Origin: DASWRT01 sp036403035
GTDB taxonomy: Bacteria > Pseudomonadota > Alphaproteobacteria > ATCC43930 > CGMCC-115725
Assembly: GCA_036403035.1 (NCBI GenBank)
Contig: DASWRT010000079.1
Location: forward strand, 1-23,045
Direction: 5' to 3'
Length of the DNA: 23,045 nt
Below are positions 8,235 to 15,683 of the stretch, in pieces. Both the position numbers and the translations under genes were made by a program. Position 1 is the stretch's first letter. Every line of letters starts with the position of its first letter. The notes beneath the pieces are model-generated. The model was not told where the DNA came from. It did no database searches and saw nothing but the letters and a program-made list of their open reading frames with translations.

Positions 8235-8342
8235 TCGTAAATCCGCGCGGCGTTGGGGCGTCAGCCGCTCGGCACCGGGCGGCGACCGAGCCTCATGGCC
8301 GAGAAAGAGGCGGGTGACCCTGAAGCCGGCCGGGCGGGACGG

Positions 8343-8795
8343 CTATGAGGATGGCGGACCGTCGCCGTCAGCCTCGCTGCGGCTGCCGAGCCGTGAGATC
8401 AGCCGCAGCAGGTCGTTGCGCACGGCGCGGTCGCGGATGCCGTAATAACCGCGGATCAGCGACACGATCTCGCGCCGGTCGAACGGTTCGCTGCCTTCGG
8501 AGCAGGCTGCGGCGGCTTCGTCGGCAAGCGTCGAGACGGCGATGCCATTCGGGTAGCCGTCGAAAAAGAAACCGGGCGGGACGCCGAGCACCGTGGCGAC
8601 GTCATAAAGGCGGCTCGCCGAGATCCGTATGTCGCCAGCCTCGTATTTCTGCACCGCCTGGAAGGAGACGCCGACCCGACTGGCGAGCATGCCCTGGCTC
8701 ATGCCGAGCTGGATGCGTCGCAGCCGCATCCGTCCGCCGACGTAGGTATCGATCAGGTGCGCTGTCCGCTCGTGTTCTTGTTTCGGCACCACCAT
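8343..8795 (-). CDS. XRE-family helix-turn-helix transcriptional regulator
   Basis: DNA-binding protein of 150 aa. Residues about 14-75 form a Cro/C1-type HTH: MRLRRIQLGMSQGMLASRVG, then VSFQAVQKYEAGDIRISASRL as recognition region, and LYDVATVLGVPPGFFFDG closing the domain. This pattern is common among alphaproteobacterial single-domain regulators. The C-terminal half (REIVSLIRGYYGIRDRAVRNDLLRLISRL) is helical and may dimerise or bind a partner. The ATG start has GAGGG 7 nt upstream. It stands alone between convergent and codirectional genes, so its targets are unknown; an unexplained upstream region of about 500 nt may hold its operator. No phage or toxin partner is adjacent. Confidence 0.88.
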   Translation of the reverse strand: MVVPKQEHERTAHLIDTYVGGRMRLRRIQLGMSQGMLASRVGVSFQAVQKYEAGDIRISASRLYDVATVLGVPPGFFFDGYPNGIAVSTLADEAAAACSEGSEPFDRREIVSLIRGYYGIRDRAVRNDLLRLISRLGSRSEADGDGPPSS

Positions 8796-8962
8796 GCCCG
8801 TTCCCTCACCGCCGATCGATATCGGTGCGGCATGGGATTGGTTGTAGCGGTATCAGAGCGGCAGTACTACCGAGGGAAATCATCGCAAGCGGAAAAAAGA
8901 TGTCGCGGCATGGCGCGCGGTCAAGCCCGGCATTCCCTTTTCTTGCCCGTCGCTCCTGCCCG
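8796..8962. other. Intergenic stretch upstream of the XRE gene
   Basis: Lies upstream of the XRE regulator start. It is lower in G+C than the genes around it. I see no gene, repeat array or RNA signature; promoter and operator for the XRE gene are expected but I cannot place them. The next part of this 500-nt gap (8963-9166) holds a possible small gene, and 9167-9303 again shows nothing clear. Confidence 0.5.
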
Positions 8963-9166
8963 TCAGCGATTCCGGTCGAGCTGCCGCCGCCGCAACTCGG
9001 CGAAGGCCTGATCATCGGTCAGGCGGCGACCGGTCGCCGTGCCAAACGGTTTCCCGCCGCCGAAGGCACGATCGACGCTCCGGAAGTGGTAATCCGGCTC
9101 GTCCGGCGGCTGGTTGCAGCCTGCCGGCTTCTTTTCCATGAGCGCGGGTAACCTGTCGGACATCAT
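8963..9166 (-). CDS. Possible small hypothetical protein, 67 aa
   Basis: A short open frame in the otherwise empty stretch between the XRE and LysR genes. From the ATG at 9166 it would encode 67 aa; ATGs at 9163 and 9139 are alternatives. Counted by hand, over 80% of its codons end in G or C, like the real genes here. The protein is hydrophilic, with CNQPPDEPDYHFRSVDRAF in the middle and a charged C-terminus (AFAELRRRQLDRNR), which looks more like protein than random GC-rich translation. A purine-rich GGGGCGAG sits just upstream of the first ATG. I recognise no family. It could also be chance. Confidence 0.4.
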   Translation of the reverse strand: MMSDRLPALMEKKPAGCNQPPDEPDYHFRSVDRAFGGGKPFGTATGRRLTDDQAFAELRRRQLDRNR

Positions 9167-9303
9167 CTCGCCCCAGAGACGCCATCGGAGAGCCGAGCAC
9201 GCCAAGGCCGCGGCTCGGGTTCGTCCTGCTAACAGCGGGGGAGGGAGAACGGTTCATGTCCCGTTCCGGCAGCCAGTCCGGTCTTTCGGCACGGAGATCC
9301 AGG

Positions 9304-10284
9304 CTAAGGGGCGACTCCTGCGCGTTGCGCTTCGAGTACCGGCCGCTGCGGCCACGTGACGGTTGTGCCCATGGGCCGCGTCGTGTTGGTCGCCTCGGTG
9401 AACAACCAATCATGGAACGCCCGGACCTTCGGACGTTCGATCGCCCGCTCCGGACAAACGAAATAGAAGCCGAAATTGGTGAACAGGCTCAGCGCGAACG
9501 GCCGGATCAGCCGGCCGCTGGCGAGATCGGCCGAGACGAGGGCCCCGATCCCGAGCGCGATGCCGAGGCCTGCGGCGGCGGCCTCCATCGCGAGATAGGA
9601 GCTGCTGAACTGCGCGCCAGGCCGCGCGTCGAGGTTATTGAGCCCGGCCGCCCGCAGCCAGGCCGCCCAGCTCGGCAGGGTGACGCCATTGTAGACGCCG
9701 ACCTCGTGCAGCAGGACGTAATCGGCGAGATCGGCCGGATGCCGGGGCGGATTGGAGCCGGAGAGCAGCTTGGGGCTGCATACCGGGAAGACCTCGACGT
9801 CTATAAGCTTGCGGGAATAGAGGCCGGGATAGTTCCCCGAGCCATAGCGCAGCGCGACGTCGTCGTTCGAGAAGTCCGTCACCGTGGGTGTCGCCTCGAC
9901 ACGGACCGAGACCTCCGGATAGAGCGTGTTGAAGCGCTCGATCCGGGGGATGAGCCACTTCGCGGCGACCGACGGCGATGCCGTAACGCGAAGCGTCTCG
10001 ATCGCCGAATGACGGTCCAGCCGCCGGACGGCGGCATCGATCCGGTCGAACGCCGCCCCGAGATCCGGGAGGAGCGAAAGGCCGGCCTCCGTCAGAGCGA
10101 TCGCGCGATTGGACCGTTGGAACAGCTGGACGCCTAGACGCTCCTCCAGCGCCTTGATCTGCAGGCTGATGGCCGATGGCGTGACCATCAGTTCGTCGGC
10201 CGCCTTAGCAAAACTGAGGTGGCGGGCCGCCGCTTCAAAGACGCGGAGTGCATTCAGCGGCGGGAAGCGACCGGGCTCGCGCAT
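9304..10284 (-). CDS. LysR-family transcriptional regulator, GcvA-like
   Basis: Regulator of 326 aa, usual LTTR length with a short extra tail. Residues 8-68 are the winged HTH (PPLNALRVFEAAARHLSFAK, TPSAISLQIKALEERLGVQL), closely like the GcvA/AmpR branch. Residues 95-300 are the two-lobe periplasmic-binding-type effector domain, with DVALRYGSGNYPG and the conserved FYFVCPE segment near the end. The ATG start has GAGG 7 nt upstream. The name GcvA in this subfamily covers many functions, and no glycine-cleavage or beta-lactamase gene is near, so the effector is unknown. Upstream there are 674 nt with no gene before the divergent receiver-domain gene, which could be its target, but distance makes that uncertain. 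Confidence 0.9.
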   Translation of the reverse strand: MREPGRFPPLNALRVFEAAARHLSFAKAADELMVTPSAISLQIKALEERLGVQLFQRSNRAIALTEAGLSLLPDLGAAFDRIDAAVRRLDRHSAIETLRVTASPSVAAKWLIPRIERFNTLYPEVSVRVEATPTVTDFSNDDVALRYGSGNYPGLYSRKLIDVEVFPVCSPKLLSGSNPPRHPADLADYVLLHEVGVYNGVTLPSWAAWLRAAGLNNLDARPGAQFSSSYLAMEAAAAGLGIALGIGALVSADLASGRLIRPFALSLFTNFGFYFVCPERAIERPKVRAFHDWLFTEATNTTRPMGTTVTWPQRPVLEAQRAGVAP

Positions 10285-10958
10285 TTAAAAACCTCGACAG
10301 AGCGGAAACCACTCACGGTCGATGAGTTACCGCAGGACTACATCAGATTTCGACACATCGTTCGGATCTTTGCAATAAAAACTCGTTCCCACGAGGAAAA
10401 GACATCGGTGCCCGGCACCCCCTCATGACGCGTCACGTGTTTGCACCGGTTCAAGTCTCGGTTGCATGCCGTGCATCATGCCATACGGAGAACCCGCTTC
10501 TCGCCAGCCGCGAAGGCAGCCGGAGGGCGACCGGAAAAGCCCGGAAATCAGCCGGTTCCGGCAGGCGCCGTGGTCCCGGCAGTGCATGTCTTCCGGGCTG
10601 GTTCCTTTCCCGGCACGCAAGCGCCGGATCTGGCGAGGTTTGAACGGGTCCGATATCTCTCTACCCAGGGTTGTCGATGGCGCAGGCCCTTCTCCCGCGG
10701 GGTCGATGCGCCATTTGCAACGGTGCGGCGCGCCGGCTCAGCAGGCCATCGCGATTCATGTTCGAGTTCATCAAGGAAAATGATCCAAATCATCAAGGAG
10801 TCTGACCGGAATCATCAAGGAGTCTGACCGGAACATCAAGGAGTCTATAGTCAATCAAGATGGACTCAATCTTCCGTCCTTCCTATCCTTACCGGAGTAG
10901 GCGCCGGTGTCAGGTCGAGGTTTTCTAATACTGCGCAAGCAATTGTTCGGCGGACAGC
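10285..10958. other. Long intergenic region, repeat array at its right end
   Basis: 674 nt between the LysR gene and the divergent receiver gene. The left part (10285-10400) is A+T-richer than the surroundings and should hold the LysR promoter. The middle shows only short frames of poor quality. The right end (10769-10860) contains a phased direct-repeat array, listed separately. Confidence 0.6.
10769..10860. repeat. Phased direct repeats (ATCAAGGAGTCTGACCGGA type), 21-22 bp period
   Basis: The core CATCAAGG begins at 10769, 10791, 10813 and (as CATCAAGG) 10834, giving steps of 22, 22 and 21 bp; a weaker ATCAAG follows at 10854. The middle units share the longer string ATCAAGGAGTCTGACCGGA, the last unit being cut to GGAGTCTATAG. 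A two-turn period puts all copies on one face of the helix, as in arrays bound by an activator. Within the array, TGAT-CCAA-ATCA (10781-10792) matches the core of an FNR/FixK-type box. A TATAGT (10846-10851) could be a -10 element. Confidence 0.75.
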
Positions 10959-11372
10959 ATGGGGTCTGAGAGAAAGCTGAGGCTGCTTCTCGTCGGCGAT
11001 TGTGCGCCGCTGCTGGAGGCCGTCTTGCTGCAGAAGTCCGACCTCCACGTCGCCGTCGAGAAGGTGGCGCTGCCCGCCGACGTGATCGCGATCTTTCGAC
11101 GGGGAGACAGTCTCGCGGATTTCGACGCTGTCGTCGTAGACCCCGCCTTCCGTGAGGCGGACGCTTTCGACGGGATCAGCGCCCTGCGGCAAGCGCTGCC
11201 CAGCATGCCGATCATCGTCGTGACCGATTCGCTGCCGCGCCGCCGGATCATGGAAGCGCGCCAGCACGGCGCGGCGGGCTTCATCACGACGAAGCTGCGG
11301 GCGGCGGCCCTGATGAAGGCAATCCGGCTGGCGATCATATCGGCAAAGCCCCCGGTGTTCCGCCTCCCCTGA
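10959..11372 (+). CDS. Stand-alone response-regulator receiver domain protein
   Basis: Small cytosolic protein of 137 aa consisting of one CheY-like receiver. Beta-1 ends in LLLVGD, with a single acidic residue where most receivers have two; the likely phospho-acceptor is the Asp in AVVVDPAF (about residue 52-53); the Thr is in IIVVTDS; and the Lys is in GFITTKL. The spacing resembles NarL/LuxR-type receivers, but no HTH follows in any frame: the ORF stops after a short tail (SAKPPVFRLP). So it is either a true single-domain regulator or a shortened NarL-type protein. No histidine kinase is adjacent. The ATG is preceded by GGCGGA. It is preceded by the phased repeat array at 10769-10860, which I infer controls it. 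Confidence 0.8.
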   Translation: MGSERKLRLLLVGDCAPLLEAVLLQKSDLHVAVEKVALPADVIAIFRRGDSLADFDAVVVDPAFREADAFDGISALRQALPSMPIIVVTDSLPRRRIMEARQHGAAGFITTKLRAAALMKAIRLAIISAKPPVFRLP

Positions 11373-11459
11373 GGCCGGAGGCAGACAGGCCGGGCCGCTC
11401 TGCGCCTAGTCTCCGCGCCTTCTGCGCTACCGCATGAGCCGCTTGTCTCATCATTTCAT

Positions 11460-11486
11460 ACCGGTCAAACCAGTCATACCGGTCAT
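11460..11486. repeat. Three tandem 9-bp repeats
   Basis: ACCGGTCAA, ACCAGTCAT and ACCGGTCAT lie head to tail in the gap between the convergent receiver and decarboxylase genes. The unit contains the palindrome ACCGGT in two of three copies. It may be a simple-sequence tract or a small binding-site cluster; nothing decides this. Confidence 0.6.
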
Positions 11487-11500
11487 CCCAAGTCTCCGAT

Positions 11501-12994
11501 TCAGGTTTCTCCCGTGATTGCCGCGGCGCGAACCGGCCCGCGGGCGAGGACGAAATCGACGAGGCGGTCGATGTCGGCGTCGGCGCTACGGTGGTTGACG
11601 ATCGCGGCGCGGATCGCGAGGCGGCCGTCCAGCACCGTGGTCGACGGCGCGGCGATGCCCGCTTCCTGCGCGTCGGCGACGATCTCCCGGTTCAATGCGT
11701 CGAGCGCGGCGGCGGCGGCGCCGTCGTCCGGTCGGCCGCCGCGGTAGCGGAAGCAGACCACGTTGAGCGTGACCGGCGCCATCAGCTCAAGCTCCGGCGC
11801 CGCCGCGGCGATCCGCGCTTCGAGGCGGCGGGCCAGCCGGCAGGTTTTCTCGATCGTCGCGCCGATCGCGCCGGCGCCATGCTCCTTGAACGTGAACCAG
11901 ACCTTGAGCGCGCGGAACCCGCGCGAGAGGTCCGGCCCGAAATCGCAGAACCACGGCGCGCCGCCGCCGAGTCCGCGCTCCGCGCGCGCCAGATAGGCGG
12001 GCTCGGCGGCGAAGGTCTGACGCTGGAGCGTCCCGTCACGGACCAGGATGCAGCCGGCGTCGTAGGGTACCTGCCCCCATTTGTGAAAATCGAAGGCGAG
12101 CGAGTCGGCCCGCTCGATGCCGCGCAGCAGCGGTCGCAGCGCCGGGCTCAGCATCGCCAGGGCGCCGAACGCGCCGTCGACATGGAACCACAGATCCTCC
12201 TCGGCGCAGAGATCGGCGAGCGCGGCGAGATCGTCCACCGCGCCGGTGTCGACGGTGCCGGCGGTGCCGACGGCGAAGAACGGCGCGAGCCCCGCCGCAC
12301 GGTCTTCGCGCACCATCCGTGCGAGCGCCGCGACGTCGATGCGGCGGAGCCGGCTTTCGGTCGGCACGATGCGAAGCTGCGCCCCGCCCAGCCCGCTCAT
12401 CTCCATCGCCTTGCGGACGCAGCTATGCGCCGCCGCCGAGGCATAGGCGACGAGAAGCTGTCCCGGCTGCGCTGCCTGCAGGCCGGTGTCGCGTATCGCC
12501 GGGCCGAGCCGGGCGGTGCGTGCGACGAGCAGCGCGATCAGGTTGGCGAGCGACGTCCCGGTGACGAGGAGGCCGCCCGCCGTCTCGGGAAAGCCGAAGA
12601 TCTCGCGGCACCATCCGATCACCTGCCGCTCGACATGAACCGGCGCGTGCTCGCGGCCGCCGAGATTGGCGTTCATCGCGCCGGCCAGCATCTCGGCGAG
12701 CATGCCGGTCGGCGTGCCGCCGCCGTGCACCCAGCCGAAGAAGGCCGGGTGGATGTTGCCGGTCGCATAGGGCAGAACCAGCTCGCGGAACTCGTCGTAG
12801 ACCCGGTCGAGCGGCGTCGGCGCCGCGGGGAGCGGCTCGGCGAGCCGCTGCTTCACCGCGTCCGGTACCGGCTGCCAGACCGGCCGCTCGCGGACATGCT
12901 CCAGAAAATCGAGCATGTCGTCGAGCATGCGGTGGCTCTGGCGGCGGAATTCCGCCCAATCGGCGGGGTCGAGGTCGGCACGGGAATCGGACAT
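11501..12994 (-). CDS. Group II pyridoxal-phosphate-dependent decarboxylase (aromatic-L-amino-acid decarboxylase-like)
   Basis: Cytosolic enzyme of 497 aa, the standard size, predicted to decarboxylate an L-amino acid to its amine. Seen: N-terminal three-helix swap region (1-85), HPAFFGW at 82-88, the PLP-stacking histidine H190 in AAHSCVRKA, PLP-pyridine aspartate D273 in FHVDGAFG, and the Schiff-base lysine K305 in FDFHKWGQVPYD. These match the AADC/tyrosine/glutamate decarboxylase fold. The substrate is probably aromatic by overall resemblance, but several bacterial members act on other amino acids or on cysteine sulphinate-type compounds. The ATG at 12994 has no strong ribosome-binding site; GGACGGCCGTCC immediately upstream is a palindrome. 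No transporter or amine oxidase gene lies next to it. Confidence 0.9.
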   Translation of the reverse strand: MSDSRADLDPADWAEFRRQSHRMLDDMLDFLEHVRERPVWQPVPDAVKQRLAEPLPAAPTPLDRVYDEFRELVLPYATGNIHPAFFGWVHGGGTPTGMLAEMLAGAMNANLGGREHAPVHVERQVIGWCREIFGFPETAGGLLVTGTSLANLIALLVARTARLGPAIRDTGLQAAQPGQLLVAYASAAAHSCVRKAMEMSGLGGAQLRIVPTESRLRRIDVAALARMVREDRAAGLAPFFAVGTAGTVDTGAVDDLAALADLCAEEDLWFHVDGAFGALAMLSPALRPLLRGIERADSLAFDFHKWGQVPYDAGCILVRDGTLQRQTFAAEPAYLARAERGLGGGAPWFCDFGPDLSRGFRALKVWFTFKEHGAGAIGATIEKTCRLARRLEARIAAAAPELELMAPVTLNVVCFRYRGGRPDDGAAAAALDALNREIVADAQEAGIAAPSTTVLDGRLAIRAAIVNHRSADADIDRLVDFVLARGPVRAAAITGET

Positions 12995-13098
12995 GGACGG
13001 CCGTCCGTCGTTTCGGAGTCAGCTCTTCGAATATCAGCGGGCCCCGTCGAACGCCAGACGACCGCCGACACCGGCGCCGGGCGGGGCGGACGCGCCCG

Positions 13099-14826
13099 CT
13101 ATTTCGCCAGAAGGTGCCACACGCCGCCCCAATCCTCCGGCGGCGGGGCATGGCGGAACTGCTCGATCCGGCCGAGGAGCAGGGCGGCCGGCCCGTCCTC
13201 CGGGACATGATCCAGGCATTCGCGGAACCGCGCCGCGGCGCCGTCCCAGTCGCGGGCGCGGTAGGCGGCGAGGCCGGCGGCATAGGCGTCGCGCAGCGCG
13301 GCCTGCGCGGGAGCGAGAGCGCCGTGACGGCCCATCACCTCGTAGATCCGGATCGGCTCGGTCTTGCCGGCGACGGTCACGGTGTCCAGCTCGCGCGCCT
13401 CGACGCTCTGCTGCGCGGTGCGCCACGTATCCTCGCCGATGATGATGCGCGTGCCGTAGAGCTTGTTGACGCCCTCAAGGCGCGAGGCGAGGTTCACCGT
13501 ATCGCCGATCACGGTGTAGGAGCGCGCCATCGGCGAGCCGATCGTGCCGATCACGACCTCGCCGGTCGCGATGCCCATCCGCACCGCGAGGTCCGGCGTG
13601 TCGCGGCGCAATCCCGTGATGTCCGGCAGCTCGGCGCGGAGCGCTTCGATCGCCGTCTGCTGGTCGAGGGCGGCGAGGCAGGCCGCCGCGGCGTGGTCGT
13701 CGGCGACGAACGGCGCCGCCCAGAACGCCATCACCGCGTCGCCGATATATTTGTCGATGATGCCGTTATGGCGGCGGATCACCTCGGCCGTGGCGCCGAA
13801 ATAACGGTTCAGCAGCTTGACGACCGTGCCGGCGGTGAGCCGCTCGCTGATGCCGCTGAAGCCCTTTATATCCGAGAAGAAGACGGTGACGATGCGGCGC
13901 TCGCCCTGGTCGGCTGCGGCGTCGCCATTGCCGCCGCCCGTCGCGATCAGCCGCGAGACGATGCGCGGGTCGAGGAAGCTGCCGAAGGTTTCCCGGAGAT
14001 GGGCCTGGGCACGCAGCTCCTCGATCATGCGATTGAACGCCAACGCCAGCTCGCCGACTTCGTCGCGCGTGACGACCGTCACCTTCATATCCATCTGCCC
14101 CGCCTCGATCGCCCGGGTCGTGGCGACGAGCTGGCGCAGCCCGGACACGACGCGCGATGCGCCAATGCCGCTGATGCCCAGACCGACGCCGCTCGCGACG
14201 ACGAACAGGGCGAAGCTGAACCACATGTCGAGGCGCTGGTTCCGGTAGATTGCCTGGACCGAATGATCGGTGACGGCGACAACGTCTTGGCGGATCGTCG
14301 CGAGGTCCGGACCGAACGTTTCCTCGAAGCGGGTGAAGTCCGTCGCGGCCTCACGCGCCGCTTCAGCATTGCCGGCGGCGAGCGCCGCGACCGTCGCCTC
14401 GCCGACCGCGACGAACGGGTCGACGGAGCGCACGAGGAAGTGCACCGCCCCCTGAGTCCGCGACAGGCGTAGCCGATCCGCGACGAACTGCCGGTCGTTG
14501 GCGACGGCAGCATCGAGCAGCGCCTGCATCGCGCGGAATTCCTCCTTAATCCGGGCTGCGATCCCGCGGACATGCGCGCCGCCATTCGCAAGATCCTCCG
14601 CCGATTGCGCCGTGCCGCGGCGTCGCATGCGCTCGACCGCCAGCTCGTACTCGAAGGTCGCGACGTCGAGATTGGCGAGCAGCCGCGTTATCTGGAGCTG
14701 ATAGCGGACGATGTTCTCCAGGTGGTCCGCATTGCGCCGCTGGAGTAGCGACAGGCCGCCGACGACGAGGCCGAATAGCGCAAGCAGGGCGCCGGCGAGC
14801 GCGTAGATCTTTCGCCTGATCGTCAT
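13099..14826 (-). CDS. Membrane-bound class III adenylate/guanylate cyclase with HAMP domain
   Basis: Inner-membrane receptor-cyclase of 575 aa. TM1 is at about 8-28, a mostly helical periplasmic sensor at 30-198, TM2 at 201-223, HAMP at 224-278, then the catalytic domain at 312-470. Active-site residues are D319 (FSDIKGF), K359 and D363 (DKYIGDAVMAF), T438 (YTVIGD), N445 and R449 (VNLASRLE); the Lys/Thr pair favours ATP. The FGSFLDPRIV block just before the domain is typical of this bacterial subgroup. The C-terminal 90 residues (YAAGLAAYRARDWDGAAARF) resemble a single TPR-like unit. The ATG start at 14826 lacks a clear ribosome-binding site. This is a second cyclase in the window, of different architecture from the first and not linked to it. 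Confidence 0.92.
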   Translation of the reverse strand: MTIRRKIYALAGALLALFGLVVGGLSLLQRRNADHLENIVRYQLQITRLLANLDVATFEYELAVERMRRRGTAQSAEDLANGGAHVRGIAARIKEEFRAMQALLDAAVANDRQFVADRLRLSRTQGAVHFLVRSVDPFVAVGEATVAALAAGNAEAAREAATDFTRFEETFGPDLATIRQDVVAVTDHSVQAIYRNQRLDMWFSFALFVVASGVGLGISGIGASRVVSGLRQLVATTRAIEAGQMDMKVTVVTRDEVGELALAFNRMIEELRAQAHLRETFGSFLDPRIVSRLIATGGGNGDAAADQGERRIVTVFFSDIKGFSGISERLTAGTVVKLLNRYFGATAEVIRRHNGIIDKYIGDAVMAFWAAPFVADDHAAAACLAALDQQTAIEALRAELPDITGLRRDTPDLAVRMGIATGEVVIGTIGSPMARSYTVIGDTVNLASRLEGVNKLYGTRIIIGEDTWRTAQQSVEARELDTVTVAGKTEPIRIYEVMGRHGALAPAQAALRDAYAAGLAAYRARDWDGAAARFRECLDHVPEDGPAALLLGRIEQFRHAPPPEDWGGVWHLLAK

Positions 14827-14996
14827 CGGATGCCCGTGTGCAGCGGCGGCGACGCCATGTACGTTACCTTTACATCCCGCCGGTTCCCGAACGGTAAATC
14901 CGCACCGGCGGAGCGGGCGTGCTCGGCGCCGTGTTGACGGGGTGCGGGGCGATCGATGCCGCCGCCGCGAGTCCGTGCCTGATCGAGGAGCCGCCG

Positions 14997-15431
14997 ATGT
15001 CCACCGCCAACGTCAATGACCGCGCCAGCGTCGAGGCGATCTACCCGCGCGACGTCTATGAGGCGGAGGCGGCGCAGAATGCGGTCGGCAACGCCCAGAC
15101 GCTGCGCGGCGTGCGCATCGACTCGGCGCCGGACGAGAAGGGGGATTTCGCGCTGGTCCGCGCCGCCCGCGACACCGGCGAAGCGGCCGGGACGCAGGAT
15201 GCATTGTTCATTCCTCCGATGCTGGAGAGCCGCGAATACGAGCGCTTCGTCGAACTGCCGGGCCGGGAGGGCGGCATGGCCGAGCGACGGGATCCGCCCG
15301 CGGAGGGCAGCAGCGACGGCGGCGCGTACGCCGCGTTCATTGACAGCATCATCGAGGCGGCCCGCAACGCGCAATTCCCGGAGCGGATCGGACGCGGCGA
15401 CGACCGGTTCAAGGGATTCCACGGCGGCTGA
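14997..15431 (+). CDS. Hypothetical protein, 144 aa
   Basis: I do not recognise this protein. The ATG at 14997 is chosen because GAGGAG (14985-14990) is ideally spaced 6 nt upstream. An earlier GTG at 14919 would give a leader reading VLTGC that looks like a lipobox, but there is no basic N-region and no room for one because a stop lies at 14895, so I reject it. The product is acidic and hydrophilic, with no membrane segment; ALFIPPMLESREYERFVEL is the most structured-looking part and a helix AYAAFIDSIIEAARNAQF is near the C-terminus. It is divergent from the membrane cyclase with a 170-nt gap and is followed by a strong hairpin. Confidence 0.65.
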   Translation: MSTANVNDRASVEAIYPRDVYEAEAAQNAVGNAQTLRGVRIDSAPDEKGDFALVRAARDTGEAAGTQDALFIPPMLESREYERFVELPGREGGMAERRDPPAEGSSDGGAYAAFIDSIIEAARNAQFPERIGRGDDRFKGFHGG

Positions 15432-15495
15432 CGGAGGCGTCCCCGCCGCGCGACGGCGGCCGGACCGCTTTGCCGCTCGACATCGCTCCGCCTTG

Positions 15496-15549
15496 TCGGC
15501 GATGTTGGGGCGGCACGGTGCGCGCGTACCGTGCCGCCCCAGCGGCCGA
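15496..15549. terminator. Large GC-rich hairpin, possible terminator
   Basis: A 14-bp perfect stem, arms TGGGGCGGCACGGT (15506-15519) and ACCGTGCCGCCCCA (15528-15541), closes an 8-nt GC loop. Outer bases TCGGC (15496-15500) and GCCGA (15545-15549) can extend it past an imperfect step. It lies 65 nt after the stop of the 144-aa gene. There is no T-run, so it may be a Rho-assisted terminator, an mRNA-stabilising hairpin or a protein-binding palindrome. Confidence 0.5.
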
Positions 15550-15683
15550 TCGGTCGGTCGACCGGCGGGCGGGCGGGTGTGGAGGTTCGGAACATGCACT
15601 TTGGGCTCGTTTGCGTCACCGCCGCCGCTGCCGCCGCGCCATTCTTCCGCTGAACGGACATCACCCGCCGGACCGGCTCGCCC

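Noticed and set aside
10425..10643. Short plus-strand frames in the gap before the receiver gene
   Set aside because: Several frames overlap each other, none has a ribosome-binding site or protein-like composition.
11591..13210. 539-codon plus-strand frame opposite the decarboxylase
   Set aside because: Antisense to a protein with all PLP-site residues; no motif in the translation.
14919..14996. Lipoprotein-like start (VLTGC) for the 144-aa protein
   Set aside because: No basic N-region and a stop codon at 14895 leave no room for a signal peptide, while ATG 14997 has a strong ribosome-binding site.
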